Source: a bacterium
GTDB lineage: Bacteria; Electryoneota; RPQS01
Length of the DNA stretch: 64,000 nt
Direction of reading: 5' to 3'
Assembly: GCA_016702305.1 (NCBI GenBank)
Contig: JADJEH010000001.1
Coordinates: 372,001-436,000, forward strand
The notes under the pieces were generated by a model. It saw nothing but the letters and a program-made list of their open reading frames with translations. It made no database searches and had not been told where the DNA came from. Both the position numbers and the translations under genes were made by a program. How positions within the stretch are numbered: the first letter of the stretch is position 1; the number at the start of each line of letters is the position of its first letter. Below, in pieces: positions 17,686 to 26,618 of this stretch.

Positions 17686-18452
17686 CCGACGCACTCGCCG
17701 GGCGCGATGCCCTCGCCGCGGCGATTCTCGCATCGCTTGACCGCTGGCGCGATCAGCTCGAACAATCCGAGTTGCATCTCGCCGACTGCGAACAGTTGCT
17801 CTCTGAATATTCCGCCGAAGAATCCGCACGCCTGATCGAACTCGGTAATGCCGCAGCCGATGCCCTCGTATCTAGCCCCGAGTCCGCCGTCGAGATCACC
17901 CTCCGGCTCTCGGGTTCAGCCGTGGATGCCGCCCGCGCACTCGCCATCGTCTTGATTGCCCGCGTCGGCATCTTCAATCCGCGCACGTGGACGTCGCTCG
18001 TGAAACACATGGCCGACGATGCCGCAACCGGCGTGCGCGACCTGTTGCCTTTGATCTTTGATGCTCGTCCTGAACTTTCCGGATGGAGCGAACTGCACGC
18101 CGACTTCGTCTTGTCGCTGCTCGAAGAATGGCGGGAAGACGCAAGCTATCGCGTGCGCCGCGTCGTCGCTAGGGCCCTGTGCGGCTACGGATCACAATCC
18201 CCGGCACAAGCCGAGCGCGTCATCAAACTGCTCGCGCCGCTCTATGAAGATTCTGCCGAGTTCGTGCGCCGCAATGTCGTCTCCGCACTGCGCGAAATCG
18301 GCCGCGGCCAGCCTGACGTCGTCCTGAGTTTCCTCGAAGCCCGCGCGGATATCAAGTCCGCATACGACAAAGAGCTCATTCCGCTCGCCCTCGAAGGCGC
18401 CTTTGCTCGCAAACGCCCCGACTGGCGCAGTGAAATTCTCGCCAAACTGTAG
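17682..18452 (+). CDS. HEAT/armadillo-type helical repeat protein
   Basis: 256 residues, nearly all helical. The C-terminal half shows HEAT-like helical pairs (YRVRRVVARALCGYG, EFVRRNVVSALREIGRG) followed by short acidic loops. No signal peptide or catalytic motif, so it is probably a cytoplasmic scaffold or binding protein. The 4-base overlap with the NYN ribonuclease upstream suggests a functional pair. It lies directly upstream of atpD, but nothing in its sequence ties it to the ATP synthase. Confidence 0.6.
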   Translation: MTDALAGRDALAAAILASLDRWRDQLEQSELHLADCEQLLSEYSAEESARLIELGNAAADALVSSPESAVEITLRLSGSAVDAARALAIVLIARVGIFNPRTWTSLVKHMADDAATGVRDLLPLIFDARPELSGWSELHADFVLSLLEEWREDASYRVRRVVARALCGYGSQSPAQAERVIKLLAPLYEDSAEFVRRNVVSALREIGRGQPDVVLSFLEARADIKSAYDKELIPLALEGAFARKRPDWRSEILAKL

Positions 18453-18462
18453 CGCGATAACT

Positions 18463-18535
18463 CTCGCCGAACCGGGATTCAGAACGCTGCGCGGGTCCCT
18501 TTCCCATTTTTGATTTCAAATTTCTAATTTCAGCA
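18463..18535 (+). repeat. Degenerate family B element and AT/pyrimidine tract before atpD
   Basis: CTCGCCGAACCGGGATT with the following GCGCGGGTCCC resembles a worn family B element (compare 16377). It is followed at about 18505-18532 by TTTTTGATTTCAAATTTC and TAATTTC, the AT-rich version of the heptamer tracts before atpE and atpG. No clear terminator or promoter is seen. Confidence 0.4.
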
Positions 18536-18546
18536 TACCCTCTCCG

Positions 18547-20007
<1,461 letters not shown>

Positions 20008-20010
20008 ATC

Positions 20011-20421
20011 ATGGCCACGACTTTTCATGTCGAGCTGATCACGCCCGAAAAGCATCTTTTCTCGGGTGAAGTCGTGCACGTCCGCGCCCCCGGCGCGGGC
20101 GGTGACTTCGGTGTGCTCGCCAATCACGCGCCTATGGTCGCCGGGTTGGGGGCGGGCCGCTTGCAGATTGATTTCACCGGTCACAAAGAAGAGTACGCCA
20201 TTAGCGGCGGCTACTTCACCGTGGAAAACAACAAAGCGATTATCCTCGCTGAAACCTGCACGCGCAAAGAGGATATCAATCTCGAGCAGGCGCGCCTGCA
20301 AAAGACCGAAGCGCACAAACGCCTCGAGTCCGCCGCCACGCCTGCCGAACGAGAAGAGGCCCGCGCCGCCGTTCAGCGCGCCAGCGCATTGGTCACCGTC
20401 GCCGAACACAAACACGGCTAA
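20011..20421 (+). CDS. atpC: ATP synthase F1 subunit epsilon
   Basis: 136 residues. The N-terminal beta-sandwich (FHVELITPEKHLFSGEVVHV, GDFGVLANHAPMVAGL) and a C-terminal helical hairpin rich in Glu/Ala/Arg are typical of epsilon, which couples the rotor to the c-ring and can inhibit ATP hydrolysis. Last gene of the cluster, with a strong terminator 25 bases after its stop. Confidence 0.95.
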   Translation: MATTFHVELITPEKHLFSGEVVHVRAPGAGGDFGVLANHAPMVAGLGAGRLQIDFTGHKEEYAISGGYFTVENNKAIILAETCTRKEDINLEQARLQKTEAHKRLESAATPAEREEARAAVQRASALVTVAEHKHG

Positions 20422-20445
20422 CAAGTAATATAGTTCGCAATGCAA

Positions 20446-20480
20446 ACGGCCCGCGCAAGCGGGCCGTTCCTTTCACTTTT
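20446..20480 (+). terminator. Intrinsic terminator after atpC
   Basis: ACGGCCCGC, a GCAA tetraloop, GCGGGCCGT, then a T-rich tail (TCCTTTCACTTTT). A 9-bp perfect stem; it ends the ATP synthase transcript. Confidence 0.85.
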
Positions 20481-20815
20481 CGCGGCGGCCCGCTGGTGCC
20501 ATCCCGCGTGACCAGTACCTCCGCCGCACCCAGGCTGCCCTGTTGTGTCTGGTAAATAGGATCCTGGCTGTCGAAACTCCCGTCTCTAAGCTGCCACGCC
20601 ACAGGATTGACTCCAGGGCTTTGGCCACCCATCTGCCGTTAGCGCCCCATTCGACGACACGGCCGGGACGGTTAGCGCACACCCAGCCCCAATAACCGTG
20701 GAGCCCTCGGCCCCAAATTGCCATCGCCGTGTCGCAAACTCAAAATCCTAGTTTGTGCCGGCCCCGACCTAAATGGCACCATAACATAGTCCCGAGGTTC
20801 GTTGCCTGTTGCATT

Positions 20816-20844
20816 CTCGCGGCGGCACCCGCTACGGGTGCCCC
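20816..20844 (+). repeat. Dispersed palindromic element, family A
   Basis: CTCGCGGCGGC plus the palindrome GCACCCGCTACGGGTGC, then CCCG. The same module as at 12500, with compensating changes that keep the stem paired (ATCCG/CGGAT there, ACCCG/CGGGT here). Confidence 0.7.
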
Positions 20845-20885
20845 GATCCCCGAGCGTGAGTCGATCCCCAACCGCCCGTCCATGC

Positions 20886-20914
20886 CATATACTATGCAAT
20901 ATTTCCCGGTGCAA
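20886..20914 (-). promoter_or_regulatory. Possible minus-strand promoter
   Basis: Reading on the minus strand: TTGCAC, 17 bases, TATATG. The spacer equals that of the strong promoters elsewhere, and each box differs from TTGACA and TATATT by one base. It faces the decayed frames at 20393-20724. Confidence 0.35.
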
Positions 20915-20994
20915 GTCAAGCGCCCAGCCAAGCCGCCTGACCGCTGGCCCGGCTCTTGCCCTGAGAAGTGCGGATAACTCAGGAGAGTCCGACC

Positions 20995-22998
20995 GTGCTT
21001 CACAAATCTTCGATGTTCCTCACGCTAATTTGCGCCGCACTTTGCCTGAATGCGCCGCGCGCTGCTGCCGAATTGCAACCATTGTTGCAAACTGCACGCA
21101 TTCTGCTCGATCAGCCGGTGCCCGACGTCGTCCAACTGCAATCGCTCGACGAACAATTGCGCGACGCGATTGCGCAAAATGCCGACGAACGTTTCCACGA
21201 CTCAACCTGTCACACCATCGCCCTGATCGCCCGAGCGGTTTCTGCCGACCCGCAAAGCCACCAATGGGCGCTCGACCTGACGCTCGCCGATCCCGCCGCG
21301 CCGTGGGTGCGTTATGCATTGCCGTTCATCTGGCCGCAAACCGACGACCCAATAGCCAAGCTAAACGTCGCCGATAAGCTGCTCGACCAATGCGGACACC
21401 ATCCGCGCGACCTCTGGGCCAACGATCTGAAAGCCGCGCTGTGCCGGGCTTATGCTTCTGAGCAAATGTGGACTCCGGCGGCCTTTCTCGGCGAGCAACT
21501 TCTGCGCGAAAACTATCCGTTTGCTCCGGGAGATCAACTTTTCCTGGCCAATTGTTTCTTGCGCAGCAACCGCGAAGAACAGGCGCGCGAAGTGCTTTAT
21601 GCGTTGAGCGCCGAAACCGCGCCCAACAGTCCGCAAGCGGTGCGAGGCGCGGTCGAACTCGGTTTGATCGAGCAGGTGCTGCGGCGCGACATTCAATCGA
21701 AATTGCAGTTCGAGACCGCCTGGCAGGTCTGGCAGAAAAACCGCAAGAAGCACGGCTTCAGCGATTCGCTTGTCAGCAACGCCGCGGCGCGCGCGCGCTG
21801 GGAGCTCCTGCAATTTGATTTCGCCGCGCTCGAGAAGACTCTCAATGTCTCGCTCGAATGGCAGGCGCGCGAAGCCGTAAAGTGGTGCGAAGCGCTCGAA
21901 GGCGACGCGCTGAGCCTGCTGCCGCTCGCGCCGGGCTATGAAACTGCCGTGACGCTATTCAACGGCCGGGTGTACCGGCTTGAAGCCGATGCGCTAATCC
22001 GGTTGGGCATGTACTCTTCGCGGCCTGAAGATTCAGGCTCACGCGAACGTTTTCTGCAGAACGCGCTGGACGCCTATGCGCAGGCGGGGGATCTGTTCGT
22101 CCTGGCCGCGCAGCGCGACGTCCGGCCTGTGCCCGAACTGTCGCCGAATCACTGGTCGTCCCGCGAACAGGACTTCGCTGTGGAAGCACGCCAGTCCACT
22201 TACGATCTTTACAACCATGTCGCCGCGCAAGTCGAACGCTGGTCGGAGTCGTTGTGGTACGACACGCCGCTGCGCAGTCTTGGCGAGAATGGTTACTCGC
22301 AGCGCTTTGACGCGATTGTGCACGACGCGTTTCCGGTCTTGCAGACGGCGGTCAACTATCGCGTGCAGGCGTGGCGCTATGCGCAGAATACGCGCGGCCT
22401 GAAGAAGGGCGACACAAGCGTCGCGGCGCTCTATCAGGATTTGCACAAGCCGCTGTCGGAATTGCGACGGTTGTGCGGCAGTCAATGGCAGTCGGTGGCG
22501 GCCAACGCGACGCAGATTGCGCGCACCCTGTCGGTAACCGCGAATCCGGACGCGGTCGCTTCGATGTCCGAGCATCTCATTGCGCAGGTGTCGGAAGCGA
22601 AGAAGTTGGCGGCTGAATCGTCGGTCGCGCTTGATGTGCTTTATGCGCCGCTGTTCCACGCGGTGGCGGACCGGGACAGTCTGCATATTCTGGCGGAGCA
22701 CAAGTTGGCGCTCGACCGCGAATATGCGGGGCTGAACCGCACGCTGCACGAGACGCTTGATCTTTCGACGCATTCTCTGGATCGCCGCGATCCGCAGGCG
22801 GCATCGCTTCGCTCGCAGCTCTATAAAATCAGCAGCCGCGCCGCCGATGAAGAACTCAATGTCCTCGAATCCGGTTACGCGTGGGCACAATCGTTAGGCT
22901 TTGTTGCCCAAGGAGGCAATGAACTCTACGCTCGCCTATCCGAACGCGACCCCGGTAAATACCCCTTACGAGGCGGTGTCTGGCAAGCAGGTCGCTGA
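20995..22998 (+). CDS. Secreted all-helical protein of unknown function
   Basis: 667 residues, not recognised. A signal peptide is clear (LHKSSMFLTLICAALCLNA, cleavage after AAA near residue 25). The rest is rich in Ala, Leu, Glu and Arg and reads as stacked helices of TPR type: paired segments such as DQLFLANCFLRSNREEQAREVL near residue 180 and ALDAYAQAGDLFVLAAQ near 350. It is probably a periplasmic or outer-membrane-associated scaffold. GTG at 20995 is chosen because AGGAG lies 9 bases upstream and it begins the signal peptide; an in-frame GTG at 20968 would add nine polar residues before it. The first half is C-rich and the second half G-rich on the coding strand. A terminator follows. 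Confidence 0.6.
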   Translation: MLHKSSMFLTLICAALCLNAPRAAAELQPLLQTARILLDQPVPDVVQLQSLDEQLRDAIAQNADERFHDSTCHTIALIARAVSADPQSHQWALDLTLADPAAPWVRYALPFIWPQTDDPIAKLNVADKLLDQCGHHPRDLWANDLKAALCRAYASEQMWTPAAFLGEQLLRENYPFAPGDQLFLANCFLRSNREEQAREVLYALSAETAPNSPQAVRGAVELGLIEQVLRRDIQSKLQFETAWQVWQKNRKKHGFSDSLVSNAAARARWELLQFDFAALEKTLNVSLEWQAREAVKWCEALEGDALSLLPLAPGYETAVTLFNGRVYRLEADALIRLGMYSSRPEDSGSRERFLQNALDAYAQAGDLFVLAAQRDVRPVPELSPNHWSSREQDFAVEARQSTYDLYNHVAAQVERWSESLWYDTPLRSLGENGYSQRFDAIVHDAFPVLQTAVNYRVQAWRYAQNTRGLKKGDTSVAALYQDLHKPLSELRRLCGSQWQSVAANATQIARTLSVTANPDAVASMSEHLIAQVSEAKKLAAESSVALDVLYAPLFHAVADRDSLHILAEHKLALDREYAGLNRTLHETLDLSTHSLDRRDPQAASLRSQLYKISSRAADEELNVLESGYAWAQSLGFVAQGGNELYARLSERDPGKYPLRGGVWQAGR

Positions 22999-23303
22999 CC
23001 GACGCGCACGCACCACGCAAAGCACTGCGCGGCGGCTCAAACGAGTCGCCGCGCCGCTTTTGGTCTCTTTTCTCTGTGTTCATAAATTATCTTGGCCAGC
23101 CTAAACAGTAGCTTAGGGAAATAGTCGCGATTCCCGCTTGCACTTGGCGGGCATATAGTCGTTATTGATTGTACAGCGTCATTTGGACGCTTCGCTGGCC
23201 CCGTCACGAGACGTTTGGTTTGTATCATTCTTCTTCGGCTTCGCGATGGTCAATTATGTGGCAGAATTCGGGGACCATCCCCAAGTCCGGAAAGGATCAC
23301 AAA
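22999..23303 (+). other. Intergenic region with terminator and RRM gene leader
   Basis: Holds the terminator at 23027-23062 and then about 240 bases of leader before the RRM gene, including a short inverted repeat CCCGC/GCGGG near 23136-23154. No convincing -35/-10 pair was found. A long untranslated leader would fit a cold-regulated RNA-binding protein gene, but the sequence alone does not show it. Confidence 0.4.
23027..23062 (+). terminator. Intrinsic terminator after the secreted helical protein
   Basis: GCGCGGCGGCTC, loop AAAC, GAGTCGCCGCGC (12 bp with one G-T pair), then CGCTTTTGGTCTCTTTT. Strong stem, moderate T tail. Confidence 0.75.
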
Positions 23304-23570
23304 ATGGTAAACATCTACGTCGGCAATCTCGCCTTCGATTTGACGGAAACCGATCTCAGAAACATGTTCGAAGCCCACGGTAAGGTGGAGAAGGCAAGTT
23401 TGGTCATGGATCGCATGAGTGGCGGCAGCAAAGGCTTTGGCTTTGTGGAAATGTCCAATGACAAAGAAGGCTCGGCCGCAATCTCCGCGTTGAACAATTT
23501 GGAAATGCGCGGCCGCAACCTGACCGTCAACGAAGCCAAGCCCAAAGGCGACCGCCCCGCCCGCTACTAA
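23304..23570 (+). CDS. RRM-type RNA-binding protein
   Basis: 88 residues forming a single RNA recognition motif. RNP2 is IYVGNL (4-9) and RNP1 is KGFGFVEM (43-50), with aromatic residues in the RNA-stacking positions (Y5, F45, F47). A short Lys/Arg/Pro-rich tail ends it. Bacterial RRM proteins of this size are cytoplasmic and bind single-stranded RNA, often induced by cold. The start at 23304 has GGAAAGGA 8 bases upstream; the frame is open farther up, but nothing there resembles the family. A strong bidirectional-looking terminator follows. Confidence 0.93.
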   Translation: MVNIYVGNLAFDLTETDLRNMFEAHGKVEKASLVMDRMSGGSKGFGFVEMSNDKEGSAAISALNNLEMRGRNLTVNEAKPKGDRPARY

Positions 23571-23576
23571 CCCAGC

Positions 23577-23652
23577 GCCAGCGTGAACGCTGGACCCAGT
23601 GCCGCTGGCGCGTGACGCGTCAGGTGTAGGGGCGGATGGCATCCGCCCGCAT
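23577..23652 (+). repeat. Palindrome-rich segment after the RRM gene
   Basis: Several nested inverted repeats: CAGCGTGAACGCTG, GCGCCAGCG with CGCTGGCGC, and GGGCGGATGGCATCCGCCC. The last is made from the same half-words as family A (GCATCCG, CGGATG) in swapped order. REP-type; role unknown. Confidence 0.5.
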
Positions 23653-23670
23653 GATTCAAAACACTGACAA

Positions 23671-23712
23671 AAAGCCCCGGACCAAATTGGTTCGGGGCTT
23701 TCTCTTTTCTTA
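23671..23712 (+). terminator. Bidirectional intrinsic terminator
   Basis: AAAGCCCCGGACCAA pairs with TTGGTTCGGGGCTTT almost to the tip, followed by TCTCTTTTCTT on the + strand and by TTTTTGTC on the minus strand. It can end both the RRM gene and the convergent minus-strand pair. Confidence 0.85.
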
Positions 23713-23759
23713 CGCAAGTGAAAAACTACCACCGCGATGGTATAGAAGGGGCTTCACAC

Positions 23760-25227
23760 CTATTGGGCCCTTCGGCGCGTTGACTTCGTATCGTGTCGCT
23801 CGGCAGGTTGATTCGGCTCGGGCGGAAGTCTGAACGCCGAAAACTGACCGTCAATTCTCTGCGTGATCTGGTAGAACCGCGATACAGGTGCGGTCGGATT
23901 CTCAGTATCCGTGTAAGTCCGCAAAGTCGTCGAATCAATCACAGCATACGGTCCGTTCGTACTTGCCGCCCGATGGATGTAGTACATTGAACTGCTGTCC
24001 GATTGCCAGTTGAGCAGGGGTGGGTTGGCAGGTAGGATCGTAAGGAGCGGCAGCACAGTAAAGGTGTCCACTATCATAGAGCCCCAGACACCGCGCTCAT
24101 CCTCGAAGCGGACTGCGATCCAGTATTTGCCCCCGGGAATGTGTTCAATGCTGTCCGTGATCGTTTCAAACGCACTATCCCAGTTACCGTCCGTTGGAAG
24201 CGGAATCGGCACACCGGCACCCGGGCCCGGATCGTAGTTTAGGAAATACTCGGCAGCAACCAGCGTGTTCCCCGCAGCCGCTTGAATCGGGGAGACGACA
24301 TAAAATAGTCGCGCTTCCGACGGCCCCCAAACATCGCGGTTATCCTTGAATCGAATCCCGACTTGATGCAAACCGACACTGAGCGCATTGAACGGCAAAT
24401 CCACATCCACAATGGGCGACGCACCAGACTCGACAGCTATGCTTGTCCCGTTCCCTGCACCCGGATCCGTGTCAAGCCAGTATTCCGCGGCCACGATGTC
24501 ATTGGCTGTGGTATTCCCAAGAACGTAAAACAGGCGCACTTCACTCGAGCCCCAAATATTCCGGTCATCCTTGAATCGCACGCCCAATGCGTGAAGACCA
24601 ATGCCAAGCGCTTCAAACGGCAGGCTGACGGCAATATTGGGTGACGGTCCCGGTGCCACTATGAACGGCGATCCGTTTCCCGCGCCGGGATCAGAATCAA
24701 GCCAATACTCGCCAGCGGTAACATTGACGGCCTCGGCATTCGAAAGGACATAGAACAAGCGCACTTCATTGAGCCCCAGATATTCCGGTCATCCTTGAAC
24801 CGCACACCCAAGGTGTGCAGACCAATGCCAAGCGCTTCAAACGGCAGGCTCACGGCAATATTCGGGGATGGTCCTGGTGTGACGGTAAACGTTGTTCCGT
24901 TTCCGGCACCGGGATCTGTGTCAAGCCAGTACTCACCGGCACTGACATCTGTGGCAATGGTCCCCGCGAGTACATAGTAAAGCCGCACTTCGGATGAACT
25001 CCATAGGTTCCGGTCATCGCGAAACCTCGTGCCGATGGTGTGTAAACCAATCGGCAAGGCGCTGGCATCAACAGTCCCCGAGAACGTGGGCTCACTTCCC
25101 GGGACAACCGTCAGCGGATTACCGTTCCCTGCGCCGGGATCCGTGTCAATCCAATACTCACCGAGTTAATCTGTTGCGCCCATGCTGCCGAGGCAACAAA
25201 CAGAAGAGTAAACAAAACGCGCCGCAT
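23760..25227 (-). pseudogene. Secreted tandem-repeat protein, broken by two frameshifts
   Basis: Reads on the minus strand from ATG at 25227 with a signal peptide (RRVLFTLLFVASAAWAQ). The rest is about five repeats of roughly 64 residues sharing EYWLDTDPGAGNG, then a proline/glycine segment, LPFEALGIGLHTLGVRFKD and SSEVRLFYVL, and a C-terminal beta domain. The repeat resembles modules seen in secreted FCB-group proteins. Two single-base frame changes break it: near 25160-25165 (a GG where GGG would restore the frame) and near 24767-24772, where the neighbouring repeat has one more base. The start overlaps the upstream gene's stop (TGATG), so the two were a coupled pair. Decay and sequencing error are both possible. 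Confidence 0.7.
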
Positions 25228-26313
25228 CAGTACCCCGCACCAATTCTGCCGGTTGCTTGAATTGGCAACTGTTGGCCTGCGGTCATAGAGGAAGGCACAT
25301 CAAACGCTATCGTAAATGGATAGTTCGGTGCACCGCCATCCACATGCGGTGTCGGGCCGCCGTAGATACCCATGTCGGAACGTGAGCCATCTACTAAGTC
25401 AAGTATTGCAGGATCACCTGCGTCAATACACGGAGAACCGGCGGCAAGTTGGAGATCACTAACGCCGTAAATGTAGTTGGCCGTTTCGTCGTAGTTCACA
25501 AAGGGATCACCCGTAAGCAAAATGCCGTTTGCACCCGGAGGTGCGATTGTGGATGACGCGTTGTACGACCAGCCCGTACCGCCCCCCGGGAAGGTGCCCC
25601 ATGTCGGACTGGACTTCCAATCATACGCAACTACATTTCGAATCACTAGAGAAAGCGGATTATGGAAATCCAAGAACACGTTCCAACCAACTGCGCAAGA
25701 GTTCTCCATTGAGAATGACTGAGGAGTACCGGTAGCAACGTAGTTGTTACTTCCTACCGACGATGGCGACGTCAAAGGCAATTGGCAACTTCCACTTCAT
25801 CACCTTGAAAGTTGAACGCAACCCCGATGCCAGATGGGCGGGATTCAAAAATGCAACTTTCGATTTTCAGATGTCCTCCCGCAGTTGCGTTCCGGTAGAT
25901 ACAATAAGTATATACGGAATTGCCGGTGTATTGGTTAATCACATAGCACCGCCGGATGCTAATCAGATCAACCGATCCGGCCAAATTCAGTACGCCCCCG
26001 CTGCTGTTACTATTTATGAACCCAAGCCCTCGACTCTAGTCCCACTTGATCCAGCATTGAGAATCAGGCGTCCATTAACCGTACAAATAACATACCCCGC
26101 ACCCAACCAATGCAAACTCTTCGTGGACGTGATCGTCTCCGAATAGACTCCAGGCGAAATCAACAGAGTGTCTCCATTGACTGCCGCAGTATATGCCGCG
26201 CTCAAGGTCGTGTAAATCTGATTCAACCCCACGCGCCGGATGCCCGCTGAGGCGTCGCTGGAACAAAGTGCAACTACAAACAAGATTAGTGCGTAGACTC
26301 TTAGCCGTTTCAT
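25227..26313 (-). pseudogene. Secreted parallel beta-helix protein, broken by two frameshifts
   Basis: Minus strand, ATG at 26313 with GGAGA 7 bases upstream. The signal peptide is KRLRVYALILFVVALCSSDASA. The mature part begins with the pattern of pectate-lyase-like right-handed beta-helix proteins (IYTTLSAAYTAAVNGDTLLISPGVY) and ends with the choice-of-anchor-Q-like phrases AGSPCIDAGDP and SDMGIYGGP. Two single-base losses break the frame: near 26018-26022 (GGTTC where GGTTTC restores it) and near 25780-25783. The base composition is visibly more AT-rich than the neighbouring housekeeping genes. If repaired, it would be about 360 residues, probably cell-surface or secreted. Confidence 0.7.
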
Positions 26314-26618
26314 GGATTCTCCATTGTGATAATAGTGGTGTCCCGTGCCGATGCCAAGTTCCATCTTAGCAAGAAAAATACGCGAATTCAAGCATTTTTG
26401 AGTCCAAATAAATATGGATAAGTTAAGTACACTAAGATCGCTGTGAGAATAATGTTAATCAGAGCCTTTCAACAAGAACCGCTGGAGCTTCGGGAGGACG
26501 TTCAGCTATGCTATTCCCCCAAGTTGATTTTCCCCCAAAATTCCCCCATATTACCTCCGAACGCATGACCTGCGCCGCCTCTGGGCGGCGCTGTTATTTC
26601 CATAACACGCCTTAACTT
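26314..26618 (+). other. Divergent intergenic region upstream of aspS
   Basis: Contains the minus-strand promoter (26363-26391), an AT-rich part (about 26392-26460), three TTCCCCC runs spaced 12-15 bases apart (about 26514-26547), and a GC hairpin GCGCCGCC-TCTG-GGCGGCGC at 26572-26591, 27 bases before aspS. No ribosome-binding site is obvious for aspS. No convincing + strand promoter was found. Confidence 0.45.
26363..26391 (-). promoter_or_regulatory. Probable promoter of the broken minus-strand pair
   Basis: On the minus strand: TTGAAT (26391-26386), 17-base spacer, TAAGAT (26368-26363), with the signal-peptide gene starting about 50 bases downstream. The spacer is ideal; the boxes are four or five of six matches to consensus. 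Confidence 0.45.

Larger units (their letters stand above)
20393..20914 (-). pseudogene. Possible decayed minus-strand locus
   Basis: The 573 bases between atpC and the next gene hold no intact gene. On the minus strand there is a promoter-like pair (20886-20914), and downstream of it two short open frames that look like pieces of one lost gene in different frames (about 20724-20560, with HGYWGWVCANRPGRVVEW, and about 20632-20480, with WQLRDGSFDSQDPIYQ). A family A palindrome sits between promoter and fragments. I do not recognise the protein. The fragment call is weak and could be chance. Confidence 0.25.

Noticed and set aside
25763..26146. A + strand frame of 127 codons opposite the beta-helix gene
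   Set aside because: No family resemblance or ribosome-binding site; it overlaps the better supported minus-strand gene and is a shadow of it.
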